This document shows, piece by piece, positions 1-5,481 of a stretch of DNA of 8,446 nucleotides. The stretch is from Alphaproteobacteria bacterium (GTDB lineage: Bacteria; Pseudomonadota; Alphaproteobacteria; Rhodobacterales; Rhodobacteraceae), in contig JAJRUE010000061.1 of assembly GCA_024277955.1 (NCBI GenBank), positions 1 through 8,446 on the forward strand. Direction: 5' to 3'. Position 1 is the first letter of the stretch. Each line of letters opens with the position of its first letter. The notes beneath the pieces are model-generated. The model was not told the DNA's origin and did no database searches. It saw nothing but the letters and a program-made list of their open reading frames with translations. Position numbers and translations under genes: made by a program.

Positions 1-1035
1 CGCCCGACCAGCGTCATCCCCGACTATCGCGACCGGGTGGCGGCGATCGCGAAAATCCCCGGCGTGATTCGTGCCGCGCCCATGGTGCGCGGGCAGGTCA
101 TGGCCAACATGCGCGACAAGTCGGCGGGCGTCGATGTCTACGGCATCGCGCTGGAAGACCTGCTGACCATCCCGCGTATCGCGCATCCGCAGAACGCGCT
201 GGGCGACATCGCGCGGTTCAACGAAGGCCTTGCGATCGGCTCGGGCGTGGCGCGCGCGCTCGGGGTCACGGTGGGCGACCGGATCAAGCTGATCTCGCCC
301 AACGGCGTCAAGACCGCCTTTGGCACCAGCCCGCGGATCAGCGTCTACGAGGTGGTCTATATCTTCACCGCCGGGCGCTATGACATCGACAAGACCCGCG
401 TCTACATGCCCTTCGAGGCGGCCCAGACCTTTTTCAACCGCGAAGGCGTCGCCGACGAGATCGAAGTCATGGTCGAAGACCCCGACCGGGTTGAAAAATA
501 CAGCGCCGCGCTGCGCCAGGCCGGCGGCGATCTTGCGCTGATCTGGACCTGGCGCGACCGCTCGGGGGCGTTCTTGCGCGCGCTCGACGTGGAAGACAAC
601 GTGATGTTCATCATCATGGCGATCCTGGTGCTGATCGCGGCGATGAACATCATATCCGGGCTGATCATGCTGGTGAAAAACAAGGGCCGCGACATTGGCA
701 TCCTGCGCACCATCGGTCTGAGCGAAGGTTCGGTCCTGCGGGTGTTCTTCATCTGCGGGGCGCTGATCGGGGTGCTGGGTACGGTGTTCGGGGTGATCCT
801 GGGGGTGCTGTTCGCGCTCTATATCGACCCGATCTTTTCGGCGGTGAACTACCTGTCGGGCGGCGGCGTCTGGGACCCGTCGATCCGCGGCATCTACAAC
901 CTGCCGGCCAAGCTGGTGCCCGGCGACGTGGTGTCGGCGGTGGCGCTGTCGCTGGGGCTTTCGTTCCTGGTGACCATCTTTCCGGCGCGCCGGGCGGCCC
1001 GCATGAACCCGGTCGAGGCGCTGCGCTATGAATGA
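1..1035 (+). CDS. lolC: Lipoprotein-releasing ABC transporter permease, LolC/LolE family (5' end missing)
   Basis: This is the inner-membrane permease of the Lol system, which extracts lipoproteins from the inner membrane and passes them to LolA. The reading frame is open from base 1, so the gene starts upstream. 344 residues are present, against roughly 410-430 for the family. The first ~190 residues are the periplasmic MacB-like domain. Three C-terminal FtsX-type membrane segments follow, at fragment residues ~200-225, ~245-275 and ~309-330. Between the first two lies the cytoplasmic coupling segment (KNKGRDIGILRTIGLSEG), which in this family contacts the ATPase. The C-terminus ARMNPVEALRYE is the classic ending of FtsX-like permeases. 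The stop overlaps the lolD start by 8 bases, so the two are translationally coupled. Alphaproteobacteria often have one LolC/E hybrid (also called LolF), so lolC versus lolE cannot be settled here. Confidence 0.93.
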   Translation, partial: RPTSVIPDYRDRVAAIAKIPGVIRAAPMVRGQVMANMRDKSAGVDVYGIALEDLLTIPRIAHPQNALGDIARFNEGLAIGSGVARALGVTVGDRIKLISPNGVKTAFGTSPRISVYEVVYIFTAGRYDIDKTRVYMPFEAAQTFFNREGVADEIEVMVEDPDRVEKYSAALRQAGGDLALIWTWRDRSGAFLRALDVEDNVMFIIMAILVLIAAMNIISGLIMLVKNKGRDIGILRTIGLSEGSVLRVFFICGALIGVLGTVFGVILGVLFALYIDPIFSAVNYLSGGGVWDPSIRGIYNLPAKLVPGDVVSAVALSLGLSFLVTIFPARRAARMNPVEALRYE

Positions 1036-1723
1036 CGGACGCCTGCCGCCGGTGCTGCGGCTCGACGCGATCGAAAAGGCCTATAACCCCGGAAAACCGA
1101 ACGAAGTCAGGGTGCTGCGCGGCGCGACCCTGCAGGTTCAGCGCGGCGAGGTGGTGGCGCTGGTCGCGCCCTCGGGGGCCGGCAAATCGACGCTGCTGCA
1201 TATCGCCGGGCTGCTGGACACGGCGGATGCCGGTTCGGTCACGCTGAACGGCACGGCGATGGACGGGCTGTCCGACCGGCGGCGAACGCGGGCGCGCCGG
1301 CAGGACATCGGCTTTATCTATCAGTTCCACCACCTGCTGCCGGAATTCAGCGCGCTGGAAAACATCGTTTTGCCGCAACTGGCCAATGGCGTGACGCCGG
1401 GCCGGGCGCAAGCCCGCGCGCGCGGGCTTCTGACGCGGGTCGGCGTGGACGGGCGCGCCAGCCACCGTCCGGCGCAGCTGTCGGGCGGCGAACAGCAACG
1501 GGTGGCGTTCTGCCGGGCGCTGGCCAACGAACCGTCGCTGCTGCTGGCGGACGAGCCGACCGGCAATCTCGACCCCGATACGGCGGCCCAGGTCTTTGCC
1601 GTGCTGATGGAACTGGTGCGCGAAACCGGGCTGTCGGCGGTGATCGCCACCCACAACCTGGAACTGGCGGCGCGCATGGACCGGGTGCTGCGGCTGGACC
1701 ACGGGGTGCTGGGCGCGCCATGA
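1028..1723 (+). CDS. lolD: Lipoprotein-releasing ABC transporter ATP-binding protein LolD
   Basis: This is the cytoplasmic ATPase that powers lipoprotein release by the LolC/E permease encoded just upstream. At 231 residues it has the normal LolD length. All ABC motifs are visible: Walker A APSGAGKST (47-55), Q-loop Gln99, signature LSGGEQQR (151-158), Walker B LLLADEP with Asp175 and Glu176, and H-loop His209. The stretch QFHHLLPEFSALEN after the Q-loop is characteristic of LolD and separates it from other MacB-type ATPases. The ATG lies inside the end of the permease gene (8-base overlap), with GAGG at 1015-1018 as a plausible ribosome binding site. This gene and its partner make a complete energised pair apart from the missing 5' end of the permease. 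Confidence 0.96.
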   Translation: MNDGRLPPVLRLDAIEKAYNPGKPNEVRVLRGATLQVQRGEVVALVAPSGAGKSTLLHIAGLLDTADAGSVTLNGTAMDGLSDRRRTRARRQDIGFIYQFHHLLPEFSALENIVLPQLANGVTPGRAQARARGLLTRVGVDGRASHRPAQLSGGEQQRVAFCRALANEPSLLLADEPTGNLDPDTAAQVFAVLMELVRETGLSAVIATHNLELAARMDRVLRLDHGVLGAP

Positions 1724-1747
1724 TGCGCCTGGCCGCGCGGGCGGCAT

Positions 1748-1769
1748 GAGTATTTGGGCAAAGAAGAAG
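1748..1769 (+). repeat. Short dispersed repeat, copy A
   Basis: This is a 22-base stretch reading GAGTATTT at its left and AAGAAGAAG at its right, between lolD and the racemase gene. It matches the copy at 6361-6382 at 16 of 22 positions without gaps. The shared core is TATTT, then a four-base variable block, then A.AGAAGAAG. It ends two bases before the A/G-rich ribosome binding site of the next gene. I recall similar TATTT...AGAAGAAG stretches between genes in Rhodobacteraceae, but I have not checked this. Confidence 0.5.
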
Positions 1770-1783
1770 CAAAGGGGGGCGGC

Positions 1784-2857
1784 ATGGCGGGACCGTTGCA
1801 AGGGGTGCGGATCGTCGAGATTGCCGGGCTGGGGCCGACGCCGTTTTCGGCCATGGTGCTGGCGGATTTCGGGGCCGAGGTGGTGCGGATTGCGCGCCCC
1901 GGCGCGCCGCCGCTGATCGCCCAGGACACCGATTATCTGAACCGGGGGCGCGGGGTCGTCGCGCTTGATTTGAAGGCGCGCGAAGACCTGGACCAGGCCC
2001 GCGCCCTGATCGGTGCCGCCGACGGCTTGATCGAGGGCATGCGCCCCGGCGTGATGGAGCGTCTGGGCCTGGGGCCCAGGCCGATGCTCGCCGCCAATCC
2101 GCGCTTGGTCTACGGGCGGATGACCGGGTGGGGGCAGGGCGGGCCGCGCGCCCATACCGCCGGCCATGACATCAACTACATCGCGCTGACCGGGGTGCTG
2201 CACGCCATCGGCGGCGACGATCCGGCGGTGCCGCTCAACCTGCTGGGCGATTTCGGAGGCGGCGGCATCTACCTGGCCTTCGGCATGCTGGCGGCGCTGT
2301 TCGAAGCGGCGCGCTCGGGCCGCGGGCAGGTGGTGGATGCGGCGATCGTCGATGGGGTTGCGCATCTTTCCACGATGATCTTTTCGCTGCTGGGCGCCGG
2401 GGTCTGGACCGACCGCCGTCAGGCCAACCTGCTGGATGGCGCGGCGCCGTTTTACACCACCTACCGCTGCGCCTGCGGCGGCCATGTGGCGGTGGGCGCG
2501 ATCGAGGCGAAATTCTGGGCGGCGCTGCTGGAGGGGCTCGGACTTGACGACATGCCGCCGCAGATGTCGCGCCCCGACTGGCCGGCGATGCGCGCCCGCC
2601 TGGCCGGGGTCTTTGCCGCCCGCCCGCGCGACCACTGGGCGGCGCTTTTCGCCGACACCGACGCCTGCGTGACCCCGGTTCTGTCGCTGCACGAAGCCCC
2701 GGGGGATGCGCATATGGCGGCGCGCGGCGTGTTCGGCCCCGCCGGCCCGGCCCCGGCCCCGCGCCTGTCGCGCACGCCGGGGCGCAGCGATGCGAAGCGC
2801 GAGAAGGCTTTGGATGCCCGGGCGCTTGTGGCAGAGTGGACCGCAAACCAGCCCTGA
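1784..2857 (+). CDS. Alpha-methylacyl-CoA racemase-like CaiB/BaiF family CoA-transferase
   Basis: This is a family III CoA-transferase fold protein of the alpha-methylacyl-CoA racemase (AMACR/MCR) branch. Such enzymes interconvert 2R and 2S 2-methylacyl-CoA esters in branched-chain or sterol side-chain catabolism. The 357 residues match the usual MCR length of about 360. The catalytic residues known for mycobacterial MCR are all present: His128 in GHDINYIALTG, Asp156 in LLGDFGGGG and Glu241 in AVGAIEAKFW. LNRGRGVVALDLK (52-64) and FYTTYRC are further family marks. I chose ATG 1784 because AAAGGGGGG at 1771-1779 is a strong ribosome binding site just ahead of it. An in-frame TTG at 1754 would add a lysine-rich tail lying inside repeat A. 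The gene is 60 bases after lolD and probably cotranscribed, but no Lol function is implied. The true substrate is unknown; another acyl-CoA racemase or transferase specificity is possible. Confidence 0.9.
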   Translation: MAGPLQGVRIVEIAGLGPTPFSAMVLADFGAEVVRIARPGAPPLIAQDTDYLNRGRGVVALDLKAREDLDQARALIGAADGLIEGMRPGVMERLGLGPRPMLAANPRLVYGRMTGWGQGGPRAHTAGHDINYIALTGVLHAIGGDDPAVPLNLLGDFGGGGIYLAFGMLAALFEAARSGRGQVVDAAIVDGVAHLSTMIFSLLGAGVWTDRRQANLLDGAAPFYTTYRCACGGHVAVGAIEAKFWAALLEGLGLDDMPPQMSRPDWPAMRARLAGVFAARPRDHWAALFADTDACVTPVLSLHEAPGDAHMAARGVFGPAGPAPAPRLSRTPGRSDAKREKALDARALVAEWTANQP

Positions 2858-2865
2858 GGCCCCAG

Positions 2866-3300
2866 ATGACCGCCCACCGCCCCGCCGCCAAGGCCCCCGC
2901 CGCCGCTATCCTTGCCACCTGCGCCGCCCTCGTCGCCAGCCTGGCGGCCACCCCGGCCGGGGCCGGCGAACTGGAAGACTGCTGGCAACAGGCGGAGAAC
3001 AACTTTGACCGCGCCCAGTGCTACGTGCTGGCCGAGGCCGCCGCCGATGACGCTCTGGCCGCGGCCCTGCTCCGGGCCCGCGCCAGCGCCGGCACGCTGG
3101 ACCAGACCCTGGGCCGGGCCAGCGCCTTGCCGGCGCTCGAAGCGGCGCAATCCGCCTGGCTGGCCTACCGAGAGGCCGAGTGCAGTTACGTCGGCGCGAC
3201 CTTTGGCGGCGGCTCGGGCACGGCGGCGGGTGTGCTAGGTTGCCTGATCGAGCTGACCCGCGCACGCAGCGCCGAACTGGATGCGACATCGGCGCCGTGA
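2866..3300 (+). CDS. Secreted LprI-like (DUF1311) four-cysteine protein, copy 1
   Basis: This is a 144-residue protein with an apparent Sec signal peptide: a basic start (HRPAAK), a hydrophobic core at ~11-28, and cleavage probably near AGA-GELEDC (residues 33-34). The mature part looks like the LprI domain (PF07007), with AWLAYREAEC (97-106), an FGGGSGT turn (113-119) and LTRARSAEL (130-138). The four mature cysteines, C39, C52, C106 and C126, probably form two periplasmic disulfides. The family is named after a mycobacterial lysozyme-inhibiting lipoprotein; that role is not shown for proteins like this. Cys19 in LATC resembles a lipobox but lies inside the hydrophobic core, so I do not call a lipoprotein. 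ATG 2866 is preferred over an in-frame GTG at 2836 that would run into the racemase gene. GAGG at 2856-2859 overlaps the racemase stop, which suggests coupled translation. Confidence 0.82.
   Translation: MTAHRPAAKAPAAAILATCAALVASLAATPAGAGELEDCWQQAENNFDRAQCYVLAEAAADDALAAALLRARASAGTLDQTLGRASALPALEAAQSAWLAYREAECSYVGATFGGGSGTAAGVLGCLIELTRARSAELDATSAP
3199..3222 (+). repeat. 24-base direct repeat in LprI-like copy 1
   Basis: These 24 bases, which include the FGGGSGT codons, are identical to 3715-3738, with an offset of 516 bases (172 codons). They are the longest exact match I found between the two paralogues. The exact match may mark recent duplication or gene conversion, or strong constraint plus shared codon preference. 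Confidence 0.75.
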
Positions 3301-3390
3301 TCGGTATCAATATCCGCCGCCCGACCTTGCCGGAAATTCATTTTCCGTTACCCTGAATGATGCGAAACGTTTTTCGAAAAGGAATTTTCC
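3301..3390 (+). promoter_or_regulatory. AT-richer leader before LprI-like copy 2, with a hairpin
   Basis: This 90-base gap is clearly richer in A and T than its surroundings and is the only sizeable gap in the plus-strand cluster from 1 to 4247. It holds a hairpin, CGGAAA-TTCAT-TTTCCG (3331-3347), and a palindrome TTTTCGAAAA (3371-3380). AAGGA at 3379-3383 is a good ribosome binding site 7 bases before ATG 3391. A weak promoter-like pair, TTGCCG (3327-3332) and TACCCT (3349-3354), is 16 bases apart. The -10 match is poor, so an independent promoter here is only a suggestion. Confidence 0.3.
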
Positions 3391-3816
3391 ATGAATCCCA
3401 TCACGCTTTTTCTGGCGGTCGGACTGGCATTGGCCAGCTGGATGCCGACCGCTTCCATGGCCCAGACCAACGGCATGTCGCCGGAACTCTCGGCCTGCCT
3501 TGGGCAGGCCGGCAACGCGATCCAGACCGGCGACTGCCTGGGCCAGGCGCTGAGCCGCGAAGAATCCCGCATGGCCAATGCCTTTGCCCGGGTGCAGGCG
3601 ACGGCGGCGGCGATCGACACGGGCCCGGTCGCGGTCGGTTCGGCCCAGGCGCTGTTCGACGCCCAGACCGCCTGGTTCAGCTACCGCACCGCCCATTGCG
3701 GTTTTGCCGGCACCACCTTTGGCGGCGGCTCGGGCACGTCCAACGCGGTGTCGTTCTGCATGGTCGATCTGACCCGCGCGCGCACCGCCGAACTGCTGAC
3801 CTTTGCGCAGCAATGA
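3391..3816 (+). CDS. Secreted LprI-like (DUF1311) four-cysteine protein, copy 2
   Basis: This 141-residue paralogue of the preceding gene has a Sec signal peptide (hydrophobic ~4-17) with likely cleavage at ASMA-QT near residues 24-25. The four cysteines C36, C49, C103 and C123 have exactly the same spacing (13, 54, 20) as in copy 1, so the mature domains align without gaps. The C-terminal 33-residue block starting at the third cysteine agrees at 20 positions, including TFGGGSGT and LTRAR.AEL. The LprI-domain core TAWFSYRTAHC (93-103) is present. A periplasmic disulfide-bonded protein is expected; its target is unknown. It has its own ribosome binding site (AAGGA) in an AT-rich leader, so it may be expressed separately from copy 1. 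Local tandem duplication is the simplest origin. Confidence 0.82.
   Translation: MNPITLFLAVGLALASWMPTASMAQTNGMSPELSACLGQAGNAIQTGDCLGQALSREESRMANAFARVQATAAAIDTGPVAVGSAQALFDAQTAWFSYRTAHCGFAGTTFGGGSGTSNAVSFCMVDLTRARTAELLTFAQQ
3715..3738 (+). repeat. 24-base direct repeat in LprI-like copy 2
   Basis: This is the second copy of the exact 24-base match at 3199-3222, in the same frame and encoding the same TFGGGSGT block. The bases flanking the block differ on both sides. Confidence 0.75.
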
Positions 3817-3851
3817 CGCGACCCCGAGGCTTCTGATGAGCGAGGCCCTTG

Positions 3852-4247
3852 ATGACTGAAGCCTTGGCGATCAGCATCCTGTGCGCGCTGTTTGGTGGTC
3901 AGCCCGAGGTGCGCCACGCCTACAACACCGACTACAGCCCGCATTTCATCCGGGTCGACTGCGAAACCGATACCGAGGTCATGGAAATGGGCCTGGACAA
4001 GCGGTCGAGCTATGACAGCATCCACCAGGTCACCTTTGGCTCGATCCTGACCGGCAAGAAGCCCAGGATCGTGATGATCGACACCGACCTGCGCGAACGC
4101 GCGGTGGAATACCAGTTGCGCCAGACCGCCGAGCGGCTGGGCATCACCTATCAGAGCTTCTACCTGAACGAGATCGCCCGCCTGCTGGACCTCCCCGAGG
4201 TCCGCGCGCGGCTGGGTATGGCCCCGAGCAATCCCCCGCAACCCTAG
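3852..4247 (+). CDS. Hypothetical protein, 131 residues
   Basis: I do not assign this protein to a named family. The N-terminus (residues 4-16, LAISILCALFG) is a short hydrophobic stretch with no basic residue before it, so it is a doubtful signal peptide or anchor. The body has a dense motif region, HFIRVDCETDTEV (31-43), then GLDKRSSYDS (47-56), TGKKP (67-71) and a beta strand ending IVMIDTDLRE (73-82). A mixed helix follows, VEYQLRQTAERLGITY (85-100). Alternating strands with clustered Asp, Glu and Lys are vaguely reminiscent of PD-(D/E)XK nucleases, but the canonical spacing is not evident and I would not annotate it so. ATG 3852 follows GAGG (3842-3845) by 6 bases; an adjoining TTG at 3849 is less likely. 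The gene lies 35 bases after LprI-like copy 2 and is the last gene of the plus-strand cluster. Confidence 0.75.
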   Translation: MTEALAISILCALFGGQPEVRHAYNTDYSPHFIRVDCETDTEVMEMGLDKRSSYDSIHQVTFGSILTGKKPRIVMIDTDLRERAVEYQLRQTAERLGITYQSFYLNEIARLLDLPEVRARLGMAPSNPPQP

Positions 4248-4282
4248 GCGCGGATCGGCGCGCACCCCGGCGGCCAGGCGCA

Positions 4283-4306
4283 ACAAGGTTTTTGCAAAAA
4301 CCTTGT
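4283..4306. repeat. Perfect 24-base palindrome 1
   Basis: This is a perfect inverted repeat of two 12-base arms with no spacer, centred on TTGCAA: ACAAGG-TTT-TTGCAA-AAA-CCTTGT. It lies 36 bases after the stop of the 131-residue protein. In RNA, from either strand, it would fold as a long hairpin with a tight turn. It may end transcription of both converging units, although no run of T follows it. Confidence 0.85.
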
Positions 4307-4330
4307 CCAAGGCGCTTGCAAGCGCCTTGG
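4307..4330. repeat. Perfect 24-base palindrome 2
   Basis: This directly abuts palindrome 1 with no intervening base. It has the same framework, CCAAGG-CGC-TTGCAA-GCG-CCTTGG. It differs from palindrome 1 only in the outermost base pair and in the three base pairs flanking the centre, and every change is matched on the opposite arm. Confidence 0.85.
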
Positions 4331-4347
4331 CTGCCGCGTGGCGGCAG
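4331..4347. repeat. Third hairpin, 7-base stem
   Basis: CTGCCGC-GTG-GCGGCAG is a perfect 7-base-pair stem with a 3-base loop, abutting palindrome 2. Its sequence is unrelated to the first two. The three together fill 4283-4347 without gaps, in the convergent space before the 3' end of trpS. Confidence 0.75.
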
Positions 4348-4379
4348 CGGTCCCCGGATGGCGGGCTTGTCCTTGGGGG

Positions 4380-5402
4380 CTATCGCGACCGCACCAGTCC
4401 GACGATGTCGTAGGTCCGTTCGAGGATCGGCCGGGCAATCGCTTCGGCCTGATCGGCGCCGCGCGCCATCAGCCGGTCCAGTTCGCCCGCGTCTGCCATC
4501 AGGCGCTTCATTTCTTCCGAAATCGGCGCCAGTTTCGCCACGGCCAGATCGGCCAGCGCCGGCTTGAACCGGCCCCAGCCGGCGCCGGCGTATTCGGCGA
4601 TCACCGCCTCGGGGGTGATGTCGGCCAGCCCGGCGTAGATATCCACGAGGTTGCGCGCCTCGGGCCGCCCCGCCAGCCCGTCCAGCGTTTCGGGCAGCGG
4701 GTCCGGGTCGGTGCGGGCCTTCTTGAACTTCTTGGCGATGGTGGCGGCATCGTCCAGCATGTTGATCCGCTCCATGTCGCTTTCGCCGCTCTTCGACATC
4801 TTCTTGCTGCCATCACGCAGGTTCATCACCCGCGTCGCCGGGCCTTCGATCACCGGTTCGGTGATCGGGAAGAAATCCACCTTGTAGTCATGGTTGAACT
4901 TGGTGGCGATGTCGCGGGTCAGCTCCACATGCTGTTTCTGGTCCTCGCCCACCGGCACATGGGTGGCGTGATAGGCCAGGATGTCGGCGGCCATCAGCGC
5001 CGGATAGGCGTAAAGCCCGAGGCTGGCTTTTTCCGCGTTCTTGCCGGCCTTGTCCTTGAACTGGGTCATCCGGTTCATCCAGCCGACCCGGGCGACGCAG
5101 TTGAAGATCCAGCCCAGTTCGGCATGGGCCGGCACCTGCGACTGGTTGAAAAGAATGGATTTCTCCGGGTCGATCCCGGCCGCGATCAGCCCGGCCATCA
5201 CTTCGCGCGTGCCGGCGCGCAGATCGTGGGGATCCTGCCAGACGGTGATCGCATGCAGATCGACCACGCAATAGATCGTCTCCATCCCTTCGCCCTGCAT
5301 CTCGACCCAGCGCTTGATCGCGCCCAGGTAGTTGCCAAGCGTCAGCCCGCCCGAAGGCTTGATCCCGGAAAATACGCGCGGGGTAAATGTGGTTTCGGCC
5401 AT
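4380..5402 (-). CDS. trpS: Tryptophanyl-tRNA synthetase
   Basis: This is a class Ic aminoacyl-tRNA synthetase that charges tRNA-Trp in the cytoplasm. The 340 residues are normal for bacterial TrpRS. The HIGH-equivalent motif is TLGN (21-24) after FSGIKPSGG; as in other TrpRS the first His is replaced by Thr. The second signature is KMSKS (201-205). Asp140 in YPALMAAD fits the residue that holds the tryptophan indole, and VGEDQKQHVELTRDIA (151-166) is a family hallmark. The ATG at 5402 follows GGAG (5410-5413 on the plus strand) by 7 bases. The start is divergent from the rhomboid-like gene, 79 bases away. murJ and glnD lie on the same strand upstream, but the rhomboid gene interrupts the usual run, so trpS probably has its own promoter. 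Confidence 0.97.
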   Translation of the reverse strand: MAETTFTPRVFSGIKPSGGLTLGNYLGAIKRWVEMQGEGMETIYCVVDLHAITVWQDPHDLRAGTREVMAGLIAAGIDPEKSILFNQSQVPAHAELGWIFNCVARVGWMNRMTQFKDKAGKNAEKASLGLYAYPALMAADILAYHATHVPVGEDQKQHVELTRDIATKFNHDYKVDFFPITEPVIEGPATRVMNLRDGSKKMSKSGESDMERINMLDDAATIAKKFKKARTDPDPLPETLDGLAGRPEARNLVDIYAGLADITPEAVIAEYAGAGWGRFKPALADLAVAKLAPISEEMKRLMADAGELDRLMARGADQAEAIARPILERTYDIVGLVRSR

Positions 5403-5439
5403 TGTCGGGCTCCGGGGCTATGGATTTCTGCTTCGCGCT

Positions 5440-5468
5440 CGCTTACCCATGCGCTGGCGGCGCGTCAA
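5440..5468 (-). promoter_or_regulatory. Possible trpS promoter
   Basis: Read on the minus strand, TTGACG (5468-5463) matches the -35 consensus at five of six bases. It is followed after 17 bases by TAAGCG (5445-5440), a poor -10. A strong -35 with a loose -10 is common in alphaproteobacteria. It would leave an untranslated leader of about 30 bases before the trpS ATG. The -35 lies beside the ribosome binding site of the divergent gene. Confidence 0.35.
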
Positions 5469-5481
5469 GAAGGAGCCCCCG

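Noticed and set aside
1720..1749. A nine-codon frame overlapping the lolD stop (MMRLAARAA)
   Set aside because: It is too short to support and shows no evidence of function beyond an ATGA overlap, which is common in GC-rich DNA.
1754..1783. An upstream TTG start for the racemase
   Set aside because: The extra ten residues (MGKEEAKGGG) come from repeat A and the ribosome binding site. ATG 1784 has an excellent ribosome binding site and begins where the family begins.
749..2713. A 654-codon open frame on the minus strand across lolD and the racemase gene
   Set aside because: It lies antisense to clearly recognisable genes. Its product is rich in Arg, His, Pro and Gly, as expected from the complement of GC-rich codons, and shows no domain.
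2866..2925. Lipoprotein signal in LprI-like copy 1 (LATC)
   Set aside because: The cysteine lies inside the hydrophobic core and is followed by more hydrophobic residues and a better signal peptidase I site. The lipobox is probably accidental.
4283..4306. A standard Rho-independent terminator at palindrome 1
   Set aside because: The T and A runs lie inside the stem and no T run follows the hairpin on either strand, so it is listed as a palindrome rather than as a terminator.
5332..5481. An N-terminal extension of the rhomboid-like protein starting at 5332
   Set aside because: It would overlap the trpS start region on the other strand, and the Arg-rich extension is unlike a membrane protein N-terminus. 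ATG 5482 has AAGGAG at ideal spacing.
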